This document shows, one piece after another, positions 24,571 through 31,912 of a DNA stretch of 64,000 bases (its first letter is position 1; each line of letters opens with the position of its first letter). The notes below the pieces were generated by a model. It saw only the letters and a program-made list of their open reading frames with translations, was not told the DNA's origin and ran no database searches. Position numbers and translations under genes: made by a program. Source of the DNA: Methylocystis sp. (GTDB lineage Bacteria > Pseudomonadota > Alphaproteobacteria > Rhizobiales > Beijerinckiaceae); contig JADCCX010000002.1 of the NCBI GenBank assembly GCA_020252485.1, positions 293,407-357,406 on the forward strand. The letters run 5' to 3'.

Positions 24571-24947
24571 ACCTTCGACCCTTTCCGCAGCACTGAGCCG
24601 CGGTCATTTCCGGTCAGCAAGATGCTCTCGGCGGCTCTCCCGATGAATGGTGGGAACGGGTGCAAACCGGGCGAAAAGCCAACGGTGCGAAGATCGTGGG
24701 GCTGGCTTTCGGCCCGAGCCCATCGTTCCGTGTCCGCACTGTGTCCGTCGCCTTCCGTGCCTCGAACGGATGTTCGCGCCGTGTTCCGCCGTCGAATGCG
24801 CGCGACGAAAAACGCTGCCAATCCGGTAAGCGCGCGTTCTCGAATCGCACCTGAACGATGCCGACGCCGAAATCCGAATGACATCAAACTGTTATGAAAG
24901 TTGTTGCGTTTGCGAACAGCGGCGCATACAAGCGCGGTTCTTAGTGA
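24571..24947. other. Gene-free interval between integrase and tRNA, containing the likely prophage boundary
   Basis: No convincing gene is present in these 377 bases. They should hold the integrase promoter (leftward), integrase arm sites, the right attachment site and the tRNA promoter (rightward). GTCGAATGCGCG near 24793 repeats a sequence found twice near 10.7-10.9 kb inside the prophage, which suggests that phage DNA extends at least to about 24800. 'gacatcaaactgttatgaaagttgttg' near 24880-24905 is AT-rich and may be part of the tRNA promoter. Confidence 0.5.
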
Positions 24948-25024
<77 letters not shown>

Positions 25025-25055
25025 AAAAGTCGCTGCTAAAACAGTAATTTAGATA

Positions 25056-25086
25056 AAAGCCCCGATCTCTGGATCGGGGCTTTTTT
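25056..25086 (+). terminator. Rho-independent terminator after tRNA-fMet
   Basis: A perfect 12-bp stem (AAAGCCCCGATC, 25056-25067; GATCGGGGCTTT, 25072-25083) with loop TCTG runs into a T-run to 25086. It ends the tRNA transcript. Confidence 0.9.
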
Positions 25087-25389
25087 CGTTCTGGGGGCAC
25101 TTTGGGGGCGCTCAGATCCGCGGTCTGTGTCGCGCTTGCCGCTCGCGCACCGCCGGACATGGGTGGCCCGGGCCTGTCCGGGACATGCTCTCCGTTTGAC
25201 TGAAGCACTCCGCGGCGCGCGCTCCGGCGGTGAAGGACGCACGCCTTGTCGAGAGGCTCGGGGAGGGTCTCTCCCAGGCCGGGAACACGGAGTAGGTTTA
25301 TAGGGAGCCCCATTGACACAGCAGTGCTTCGCTTTTCGATCACAACGCAAACCTTGCCGCCGGTTTGAGGCTGAGATGCTTTGCTAAGC
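25087..25389. other. Gene-free interval upstream of the AbiE remnant
   Basis: About 300 bases with no supported gene. 'gggggcactttgggggc' just after the terminator resembles sequences left beside tRNA-associated insertions. TTGACA at 25313-25318 could be the -35 of the AbiE operon promoter, but no good -10 is placed 17 bases from it. Otherwise nothing is recognised. Confidence 0.4.
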
Positions 25390-26229
25390 ATGACTGAGCG
25401 AAGAGCGGGCAAGCTGAACTTTCTGGAAAAAACCCTTCCCGAAGGGCTCCTCGTCGACGCCGCCTGGATGGAGCGCCATGGCTATTCCACGAGCTTGCGG
25501 AGCCAGTATGTCGATGCCGGCTGGCTCGTCCAGCCAACCCGCGGAACCTACAAGCGCCCACGAGGCCAGCTGACCTGGGAAAAGGCCGTCATCTCGCTTC
25601 AGACGCTTCTCGGTCATACCGTGATCGTAGGCGGACGGACTGCCCTGGAACTTGAAGGCTACGGCCATTATGTCCGATCTGGACCGCAGATCGTTCACCT
25701 CCATGGGCGGACCAATCCTCCGGCATGGCTGGCTGTCGAGGCGCGGTTCGTCTTCCACAAGACCGAGACGCTCTTCCGGTCAGACCCCGTTTCGAAGGGG
25801 CTCACAAGCCTCGCCTTCGACATCGCCGAGAACAGCGGCCAGCGCGTTGATCTCCTTCAGACCGGCGCGTTGCGTGAGCACTTCACGCATGCGGAATGGC
25901 CGCTGACAGTCTCGACCCCGGAACGAGCCTTCCTGGAGCTTCTCGACGAGCTTCCCACACGCGAAACCTTTCACAATGTGGATATGATCGCCGAGGGCTT
26001 GCGAACCTTGAGCCCCCGCCGTCTCCAAAAGCTGCTGGAAGACTGCCGGAGCGTGAAGGTCAAACGGCTCTTCTTCTAGTTCGCCGACCGTCATCGCCCA
26101 CCATGGCTTACCCATCTCGACCGCTCCCGCGTTCCGCTCGGCAGCGGCAAGCGCATGCTCGTGAAGGGCGGTAAGCTGGACCCAACCTATCTGATCACGG
26201 TGCCGGAGGATCTCGGTGGCGCTGTCTGA
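25390..26229 (+). pseudogene. AbiEi-type antitoxin gene broken by an amber codon
   Basis: The frame encodes a winged-helix-led AbiEi antitoxin of the type IV AbiE system: 'GLLVDAAWMERHGYSTSLRSQYVDAGWLVQPTRGTYKRP' as DNA-binding head, then 'TALELEGYGHYV' and 'STPERAFLELLDELP' of the AbiEi core. TAG at 26077-26079 stands where homologs have Trp ('RLFFWFADRH'). The same frame then continues with clear homology ('FADRHRPPWLTHLDRS', 'SGKRMLVKGGKLDPTY', 'ITVPEDLGG') to TGA at 26227-26229. So a single base change removed the last 50 residues. The toxin gene next to it is also broken. Confidence 0.85.
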
Positions 26230-26361
26230 TCGCTACGCCGCCCAGGTCGCGCTCCTCGTCGAGGTTCTCCCTTCGTGGCCGAAGAACCCGACTTCGCGCT
26301 GAAAGGCGGTACCGCCATCAACTTGTTCCTCCGCGACCTGCCACGGTTGTCCGTCGACATC
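26216..26361 (+). pseudogene. AbiEii-type toxin remnant (frameshifted, truncated)
   Basis: Starting at GTG 26216, overlapping the antitoxin end, the frame reads 'VALSDRYAAQVALLVEVLP', the N-terminus of an AbiEii nucleotidyltransferase toxin. At about 26270 one T appears to be missing (CCCTTCGTGG where CCCTTTCGTGG is expected), and the homology continues in the next frame with 'VAEEPDFALKGGTAINLFLRDLPRLSVDI', the nucleotide-binding 'GGTAIN' motif. It stops abruptly at about 26361 and unrelated sequence follows, so most of the catalytic domain has been deleted. Confidence 0.8.
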
Positions 26362-26423
26362 CAGGGCGATGCGGACTGGGCCGCGGTCGGCTTGACGGAA
26401 GCCGCAGATCTCCCCGCCGCCGC

Positions 26424-26747
26424 ATGGCGTCGCCGGGCGATTTCGAACCGGGCGCGAGCCGGGAGCTCGCCTACTGGCGCAAGCATCCGAGCCTCCATGG
26501 CTGGATGGAGCATCTCTACCGCGCCAAGGGCGGCACGGCCGAGGACTTCAACAGCGTGAACCTCCAGCTCGACGCGGCCGATCTCGACGCGCTGGAACAT
26601 GCGGTCCGCTCGCGGACCCTTCCGCCGACGACCGGGTGCTTCTTCGGCCCGGCCGACGGCTCGGAGTAGTGCGAAGACCTCGCCTTCATCACCCGCGCCC
26701 GCGCAGCTCTCGGCCGGGGCGAGGCCGTCTGCTACACCTCGTGGTGG
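26424..26747 (+). pseudogene. Remnant of a conserved hypothetical gene with an in-frame amber codon
   Basis: The frame reads 'ASRELAYWRKHPSLHGWMEHLYRAKGGTAEDFN...VNLQLDAADLDALE...LPPTTGCFFGPADGSE', stops at TAG 26667-26669, then continues in frame with 'CEDLAFITRARAALGRGEAVCYTSWW'. This matches a small proteobacterial and phage family of unknown function that ends in '(V/F)YTSWW'. The N-terminus runs into sequence without homology, next to the AbiEii break, so a deletion joined the two. Together with the AbiE remnants it marks a decaying island. Confidence 0.65.
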
Positions 26748-26766
26748 CAGTCCGGCCGGCTCCTGC

Positions 26767-26798
26767 AAGGCCTCTCCCGCTCTGGCGGGAGGGGCCTT
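26767..26798. terminator. Strong hairpin, probable terminator
   Basis: AAGGCCTCTCCCGC (26767-26780) pairs with GCGGGAGGGGCCTT (26785-26798) around TCTG, a 14-bp stem with one T-G wobble. There is only a weak pyrimidine tail (GTCCTTCTCT) on the plus side. It separates the island remnants from the convergent oxidoreductase gene. Confidence 0.55.
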
Positions 26799-26868
26799 GT
26801 CCTTCTCTGCTTAACCCGGATGCTGATGCTGTCAGCCAGGGCGTCACCATCCTGGGCAAGCCTCGCAT

Positions 26869-27516
26869 TCAGGCCCCAGTGATCGGGATGGTGCGGTGTT
26901 TGGCCGGACGGTCCAGCATATCCAGCAGTGCGGCCGCGACAGCCGCCCGCGGTATCTTGCGAAGAACACTGGTTTCGGGTCCAGCCTCCGCCCAATCCTG
27001 TCCGGCTTCGTCGCTCATGGATGTGGGGCGCAGGATCGTCCAATCGAGCCCGGATGCCTGCAACCGGGCTTCCGCCGCCGTGTGGTCGCGATATCCGATC
27101 CGGATGTTCGAACTTGCGATCAGCGCCCGGATCCAGAGGGGAAGCCTGTTCCACTGCTCGCCCGCTCCGAAGGCGCTCGTGTAGACAATCCGTTTCGGAG
27201 CATCAGGATGCTTCATCGCCTCGACCAGTGCTGCCATCGTCCGCGAGCAGGTGTCGGGCGGCGAAACCAGCGGGGCCCAGGGGGAACGGGTCTTTCGATT
27301 GATCCCGATCGTCACGAGGATGGCGTCCGCTCCGGCCACGGCGCGCAGGAGTTCTGACGCTGACCCGAAATCCGATACTTCGACCACGGAATCCGCGGAC
27401 GCTCCAAAACGGCCCGCGTCGCGAACGACTGCAATGGCGGACATGCCGCGAAGCTTTGCCAACCGAAGCACCTGTCGTCCCGTCATCCCGCTTGCTCCAA
27501 TAACAGCGATCCTCAT
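26869..27516 (-). CDS. NAD(P)-binding atypical SDR / NmrA-like oxidoreductase
   Basis: A 215-residue Rossmann protein starting 'MRIAVIGASGMTGRQVLRLA', the GxxGxxG nucleotide-binding loop of atypical short-chain reductases (NAD(P)H-binding domain, YwnB/NmrA-like). 'RIVYTSAFGAGE' and 'GLDWTILRPTSM' are further family features. It lacks the YxxxK pair, so it may be a redox sensor or a reductase of the flavin/biliverdin type. It lies 44 bases downstream of the intradiol-dioxygenase-like gene on the same strand, so the two may be one operon. Confidence 0.83.
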   Translation of the reverse strand: MRIAVIGASGMTGRQVLRLAKLRGMSAIAVVRDAGRFGASADSVVEVSDFGSASELLRAVAGADAILVTIGINRKTRSPWAPLVSPPDTCSRTMAALVEAMKHPDAPKRIVYTSAFGAGEQWNRLPLWIRALIASSNIRIGYRDHTAAEARLQASGLDWTILRPTSMSDEAGQDWAEAGPETSVLRKIPRAAVAAALLDMLDRPAKHRTIPITGA

Positions 27517-27560
27517 CAGCCCACCCTCCCGGCATATCGCGGCGCCAGAACAAGATCGAA

Positions 27561-28205
27561 CTACGCCTGATCAAACCCACCGCTCCTGTTCAGGATGACA
27601 GCCATCCGGGCCTGCAGACCGGGATCGGTAACCCGCCGGAAAAAGCAGTCGATGCTGTTGCGCGGTTCATCGGCGAACCACATCTCCGTGGTGAACGCCT
27701 CGGCCCCTGCGACCTTCACCAGAACATGAATATGCGCGGTCCGGCGGATCAGCCCGAAATAGCAGTCATATCCGCCGGGACGAATGGTTCTGAAGCTGTA
27801 GCGCCCTTCGGCATCCGTTGCGGTCACGCCAAAGCCGGCAAAACCGGGGTCGGAGGCGCCCCCGTCTTCGACAAGGTAGATATTCCTGGCGTTGACCGAC
27901 CAGATCTCCACGACCGCACCGGCAAGAGGCCTGCCCACCACATCCATCACGCGGCCTGAGATCAGAATGTGCCTGCCTTCGGCGCGCCCTTCTGGCCGGG
28001 TGCGGGTCAGGTCGTTTGTCAAGAGTTCGGGAAGCGTGGTGCGCGCCGGCAGAAACGGAAGACCGGACGGATCTCGCGGATAGAATGGTCCGGCGGTCAG
28101 GAAAGGGGTTGGGGCCAATGTGTCCGAGGCCGACAGCCTGCCGGGCAGCAACAGGGCCGCAACAGCGGCCAGGATTCTCTTCAGAAGGGTGCGGCGATTG
28201 TTCAA
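27561..28205 (-). CDS. Exported intradiol ring-cleavage dioxygenase-like protein
   Basis: A 214-residue protein with an N-terminal export signal 'NRRTLLKRILAAVAALLLPG' (twin arginines at 4-5, then a hydrophobic stretch). The mature part has the dioxygenase beta-sandwich motifs 'GRVMDVVGRPLAGAVVEIWSVNA' and 'YSFRTIRPGGY', and 'RTAHIHVLV' with the two His ligands; Tyr candidates precede it. Catechol-type intradiol enzymes use a Tyr2His2 ferric site. A periplasmic or surface location is unusual for soluble catechol dioxygenases but known for the secreted branch of the family. Substrate unknown. Confidence 0.8.
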   Translation of the reverse strand: MNNRRTLLKRILAAVAALLLPGRLSASDTLAPTPFLTAGPFYPRDPSGLPFLPARTTLPELLTNDLTRTRPEGRAEGRHILISGRVMDVVGRPLAGAVVEIWSVNARNIYLVEDGGASDPGFAGFGVTATDAEGRYSFRTIRPGGYDCYFGLIRRTAHIHVLVKVAGAEAFTTEMWFADEPRNSIDCFFRRVTDPGLQARMAVILNRSGGFDQA

Positions 28206-28289
28206 GGTCAGCTCAGTCTCGCGAACACCCCTCTTGATGTCGTATGATCGATGCTGTTTGGTCCAAGTTTCTTATCCTGGAGTCTCATA

Positions 28290-28637
28290 TTGGCCGATCC
28301 GGACGCGATCCTGAGCGACCTCGACTTTGAGGGCTGGTTCTTCTGCGAAAGCCAACTGACCGCTCCGTGGGGTCTGGCTCTGCCGGGAGGGCGGCTTGCG
28401 GCCCTCCATGCCGTGCTCGAAGGACGTTGCCGGATCGATCTGCGCGGCAATGGGGTGGCGCGTGAACTTCAAGCGGGCGACGTTGCGTTTCTTCCGCTGG
28501 ATACGCCCCACGCCCTGCGGTCCGGCCCGGATGTGGAGGCGATCCACATGCCGGGCCGCACACGCTTCGTCGGGTCCGGAACCTCGTCGGCGACCGAGCG
28601 TCTCTACGCGACGCTCCTGCACGAACTGACCCACTGA
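28290..28637 (+). CDS. AraC-type cupin domain protein lacking the DNA-binding half
   Basis: About 115 residues (TTG start at 28290, seven bases after GGAG; an ATG at 28251 in the same frame has no visible ribosome-binding site). The sequence 'LADPDAILSDLDFEGWFFCESQLTAPWGLALPGG...ALHAVLEGRCRIDLRG...LQAGDVAFLPLDTPHAL' is the N-terminal cupin of AraC regulators in the Cupin_6 group. Full regulators continue with two HTH motifs for another 150-180 residues; here a stop follows 'LLHELTH' and no HTH is present in any frame downstream. It is either a truncated regulator or a stand-alone sensor domain. It is divergent from the dioxygenase gene, a usual place for its regulator. Confidence 0.65.
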   Translation: MADPDAILSDLDFEGWFFCESQLTAPWGLALPGGRLAALHAVLEGRCRIDLRGNGVARELQAGDVAFLPLDTPHALRSGPDVEAIHMPGRTRFVGSGTSSATERLYATLLHELTH

Positions 28638-28654
28638 ACGGGCAGGCGGCGGAC

Positions 28655-28759
28655 TAGAGCGGTTGCCGATCTGACTGAATCAGATCGGCCGCTCTAAGCT
28701 CTTGATTTACCGCATTTTCTTTCGAAGAACCGGTATCCACTTCTTCGGAAAATGCTCTA
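28655..28759. repeat. Dispersed intergenic palindromic repeat, copy A
   Basis: A 105-bp unit from TAGAGCGG to AATGCTCTA with an inner hairpin CCGATCTGA-CTGAA-TCAGATCGG. Its reverse complement matches copy B (30737-30842) along the whole length with scattered differences (shared 'agtggataccggtt', 'gaaaatgcg', 'cagatcgg', 'ccgctcta'). Both copies lie between genes, as expected for a small non-autonomous repeat family. Confidence 0.85.
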
Positions 28760-28887
28760 TCTCGACGGATTGCAGCCCGCCGATGGGGCTCACGGCAACG
28801 GCGAGTGGGAGGAGGCCGCCTGAGGGCGGCCGTTTCCACGTCGCGTGACACAGCATGAACCCTGCGGCGCCGCGCCATCAGACACGA

Positions 28888-29325
28888 TCAGTTCCGATCC
28901 GCGTCGAGAACGGCGCGCAAGGCTGCAAGCCGGGGAAGCAGCGCCGCCATATCGCCCGCCTCGGGCATGACCCGGATGCGCTCGGCCCAGGGCTGCGTGG
29001 CCGCGACGCAGGATTCCCGCATCGCACGGCCTGTTTCGGTGATCCGCACGATCTTCGAGCGGCCATCCGCCGGATCGGCTTGAATGGCGACAAGACCCTT
29101 CTGCTCCAGCCGGTGGAGGGTGCTGGTCATCGTCCCCTTCGTCACCTGGAAGGCGCGCGCAAGCCGGGCCGGGGATTTCCCGTCGCCGACCCGCACGCTA
29201 TGATTGAGGACCGTAAATTGCGCGATTGTCATGCCCGAAGGCATCAGACGCTCGAACTGCGTCTGAGACAATTGCGCGATGATGCCGATCTCGGTGAAAA
29301 AGTTGAAGATCTCTGACGTCTTCAT
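28888..29325 (-). CDS. MarR-family transcriptional regulator
   Basis: A 145-residue winged-helix regulator. The DNA-binding part is 'SPARLARAFQVTKGTMTSTLHRLEQKGLVAIQADPADGRSKIVRIT', with the beta-wing 'DPADGRSK', flanked by dimerisation helices. The start overlaps the stop of the nitroreductase-like gene (ATGA), so the two genes form one operon. The paired TTTGAYATCAAA palindromes upstream of that operon are likely its binding sites, giving autoregulation and control of the reductase in response to an aromatic or electrophilic ligand. Confidence 0.9.
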   Translation of the reverse strand: MKTSEIFNFFTEIGIIAQLSQTQFERLMPSGMTIAQFTVLNHSVRVGDGKSPARLARAFQVTKGTMTSTLHRLEQKGLVAIQADPADGRSKIVRITETGRAMRESCVAATQPWAERIRVMPEAGDMAALLPRLAALRAVLDADRN

Positions 29326-30473
29326 GCGCGGATCAGCTTTTCCTCCAAAGGCCAGCGCGGGGTTGGCGGAACTGGGTTGGCATAGCCGAGCCGCGCGAGC
29401 ATCTGAAGCGTTTCATCCGGCCCCACACGACAGAGGCGGCGTGCCTCGGCGAATAAAGCGGCCATTTCCGGATATTCCTGCAAGGCCTGGCTGACTGGGT
29501 GCAGGCCAAGGCCGAGCTGCGTCGCCAGAAGATTGAGCCGGACATAACTGCGTCCCGCCGCGAGTTGGTGGCTCCGGCTGTTGCCGAGCCCGGTCAGCCA
29601 GACAAAGCCGGGCGTTGCCTCGAAAAGCTGGCGATATTTCTCGACCTGGTTCTTCGTGCTGCTCGATTGGGGATTGCGCGCCTCCTCGCGGACCCTGTCG
29701 GCTCCCAGCAGGCTCAGCGTTTCGAAGAGCGGTCCGGACAGCGAGATTCCATCGGGATTGGCGTCAATCTCCCGCGAGCCAACCCGCAGCACATCGATGC
29801 TCTCGCCCAACGCCAGAGGGGTGTTGAACTCCAGCGCGAACGCAGCCGTGACGAGGTCGCGCAGGGCCCGGACTTCGTTCTCGCTCCTGGCATGATCGAA
29901 ACGAACGAGAGAAGAGGCAGAGCCACCCAAAGTCACGAGATTCCCTGCCGTGACCGGTCGCGTCAGATCATAAGGCACCTTGGCCGAACGCCGGTCGCGG
30001 ATGACCGCCGCAAGCGGATCGGCGACCAGCCCCGGTTGCGAAACAAAGCGCAGGCGCGCAACCGGGCGGGAATCGAGCCGAGGTTCGCCCGCCCCGTCCG
30101 GAAAGGCCTCAACCTCCATGCGCATGCCCCGGCGCGACGCGGCGACGGCCGCAAGCTCGATGAAGCAGCCGAATCCGATCACGATCTGCCGATCGAAAGG
30201 ATCCGTCTGCGGCAGGCGCCGCTCCAGATCGCAGGTCAGTTCGGCCTGATCCGTGCCGATGAGCCTGATCCTCCAGGGCTGCAGGTTATGCGGGTTGGGC
30301 GCCAGGATGGCGTGCCGGAAGGCATCGAGCCGGGGATCGAGATTTGACCCGTCCACTGTTTTCCATGGCTCATAGGCCCGCTTTGGAACCTGTGTGACGC
30401 GCCATGCCGCTCCGGCGCCGACCAAGGCCAGCGTTCCGCCAATTCCCAGAATGAGATTGCGGCGAGAAACCAT
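29322..30473 (-). CDS. Tat-exported nitroreductase-family protein
   Basis: A 383-residue protein starting at ATG 30471-30473 with AGGAG eight bases upstream; an upstream in-frame Met at 30521 lies within the operator and is rejected. The N-terminus 'MVSRRNLILGIGGTLALVGAG' is a twin-arginine signal. 'AILAPNPHNLQPWRI' and the helical C-terminal half with 'LNLLATQLGLGLHPVSQALQEYP' are typical of the FMN-dependent nitroreductase/Acg-like fold in its periplasmic form. The substrate may be a quinone or nitro-aromatic, as the MarR partner suggests, but this is not shown by sequence. Confidence 0.85.
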   Translation of the reverse strand: MVSRRNLILGIGGTLALVGAGAAWRVTQVPKRAYEPWKTVDGSNLDPRLDAFRHAILAPNPHNLQPWRIRLIGTDQAELTCDLERRLPQTDPFDRQIVIGFGCFIELAAVAASRRGMRMEVEAFPDGAGEPRLDSRPVARLRFVSQPGLVADPLAAVIRDRRSAKVPYDLTRPVTAGNLVTLGGSASSLVRFDHARSENEVRALRDLVTAAFALEFNTPLALGESIDVLRVGSREIDANPDGISLSGPLFETLSLLGADRVREEARNPQSSSTKNQVEKYRQLFEATPGFVWLTGLGNSRSHQLAAGRSYVRLNLLATQLGLGLHPVSQALQEYPEMAALFAEARRLCRVGPDETLQMLARLGYANPVPPTPRWPLEEKLIRA

Positions 30474-30488
30474 CTGTATCTCCTTTGT

Positions 30489-30522
30489 TTTGACATCAAA
30501 CCAATTATGGTTTGATATCAAA
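30489..30522. promoter_or_regulatory. Twin operator (MarR-type) upstream of the nitroreductase operon
   Basis: TTTGACATCAAA (30489-30500, one mismatch from symmetry) and the perfect palindrome TTTGATATCAAA (30511-30522) have centres 22 bases apart, about two helical turns. Together they form a larger inverted repeat ATCAAACC-AATTAT-GGTTTGAT. The first site begins 16 bases before the start codon, so a bound regulator would block initiation. Confidence 0.75.
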
Positions 30523-30736
30523 CTATCATGCTGGCTGCAAGGGGGAGCTGCACCTTGTCCGAAAAAGCGAGCCGGTGAAGGTCATCGCTGGTTCGTGCGG
30601 CGCGATTCCACCCACACGTTGAGGCAACGCAAAGCCGGTCCGGATCTTGCACCCGGGCAGGGGGAGAGTGACCGCCGTTTGCGGCCATCGCTGCCGGGCC
30701 GGGCCGGGCATGATCCCGGGCTGGAAACATCCAGGC

Positions 30737-30842
30737 CAGAGCATTTTCCGGCCAAGTGGATACCGGTTGGTCGAAGAAAATGCGTGAAATAACAAGGAAT
30801 GAGAGCGGAGGGCCTGATTCAATCAGATCGGAATCCGCTCTA
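30737..30842. repeat. Dispersed intergenic palindromic repeat, copy B
   Basis: A 106-bp unit from CAGAGCATTTTCC to CCGCTCTA, in the opposite orientation to copy A (28655-28759), with the inner palindrome-like 'cctgattcaatcagatcgg'. It directly abuts the left end of the MITE-like element that follows. Confidence 0.85.
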
Positions 30843-30958
30843 GCAGGCTGCTGAAAAACACATTTTTGACACACCGCGATTCCGGTTTGAACCCCGTTCG
30901 AATCCGTTATGTTTCCGGTTTGGACCTGTCGTTTTGGACTTTTTCAGCAGCCTGCTAG
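30840..30958. mobile_element. MITE-like element with perfect 19-bp terminal inverted repeats
   Basis: CTAGCAGGCTGCTGAAAAA at 30840-30858 is the exact reverse complement of 30940-30958. The 119-bp unit holds no open frame of note. The end sequence 'ggctgctgaaaaa' resembles the termini of several IS families with 'GGCTG(T/C)TGAAAAA' ends, and a similar 'gggctgttgaaaaac' occurs at 63741. The element could be moved in trans by such an IS, or its ends could fold as a hairpin terminator for the membrane protein gene that stops inside it. Confidence 0.75.
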
Positions 30959-31662
30959 AAGATCTTGCGCACGGCGAGGAACCCGGCCGCACCGAGCCAG
31001 AACGGCCCCGCAACGCCGGCAATGAGCGGAATGATCTCCCCGCTGTTCCCGAAGCTGAAACCAAAGAGTTCACCCGAGGACACCAGATAGAGAATGCCGA
31101 TCACCACCCCGATCCATCCGAGCGGACGGGGGAGGTTGCGTGTCCGGGAGATGACGAGACCGACCAGAACGAACCAGCCTCCGCCGAGAACATTGACCGC
31201 GACGTCCTCGGTCGCGGTGTTCAGGACGGCACCAATCATTCGATAGCTCGCGAATGTGGCGGTGCCCATCGTTGCATCCGCCCCGGGCGCATGCGCGGCG
31301 AGCAGCAATGGAATGAGCGTCAGGTAGGCACCCCACCACAGGGGCCGAAGGGGCAGCGAGGCCCAGACAAGGCCGAAGGCAATGTGGCGGCCGATCCTCT
31401 GATCGGCGTGGTCGGAGAAAGCGGCCTGGGTGATGATCAGCATCATGGGGACCGCAAGCAGGTAACCGATCAGCGCCGATACCAGCGCCGCCTGCACGGT
31501 TCCCCCGCGGTTTTTCAGCAGGGAAAGGACCTCGGCAGCCGGGGCGCTTTCGAGGCTGAAGAAATTCAGGACGGCCAAGAGTGTCGTCAGGCCATAGGCA
31601 AGTGCGAGGAACCCGGCGAGAACGACCGCGTAGGCTATGGCGCGATTGAGGCTGGCAGGCAT
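30955..31662 (-). CDS. Integral membrane protein (DUF4386-like), 235 aa
   Basis: From ATG 31660-31662 the protein has six to seven hydrophobic spans: about 10-32 ('AYAVVLAGFLALAYGLTTLL'), 57-77, 93-118, 128-150, 155-175 and 180-232. The length and the ending 'LGWIGVVIGILYLVSS...FWLGAAGFLAVRK' resemble DUF4386 proteins; no catalytic or transport motif is seen. Its last codons lie within the MITE-like element's right inverted repeat. A divergent TetR gene starts 250 bases upstream and is its likely regulator. Confidence 0.75.
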   Translation of the reverse strand: MPASLNRAIAYAVVLAGFLALAYGLTTLLAVLNFFSLESAPAAEVLSLLKNRGGTVQAALVSALIGYLLAVPMMLIITQAAFSDHADQRIGRHIAFGLVWASLPLRPLWWGAYLTLIPLLLAAHAPGADATMGTATFASYRMIGAVLNTATEDVAVNVLGGGWFVLVGLVISRTRNLPRPLGWIGVVIGILYLVSSGELFGFSFGNSGEIIPLIAGVAGPFWLGAAGFLAVRKIF

Positions 31663-31912
31663 CGGAAAGGCCCTTTCGAAGGGGATTGAGGTTGCGCGTC
31701 GCGGTTTGTCGGAGAAGCACTGGGGACCGCCTTCGCCAAGCGGAGTTGCCCCAGACCAGTGAACTTGGCCGGGACGGCCCGTACAAAGCGGCCCCTGCGA
31801 CAGAGAACGGGGCTTCGATGGACGTGCGCAACGCCATAACTTTCCAACGGTAAGTTTTTTCCATGCCCTTCTGGCCATTGTCAAGTTTCTCCTTCGCGGC
31901 CAGTATGCCGGC

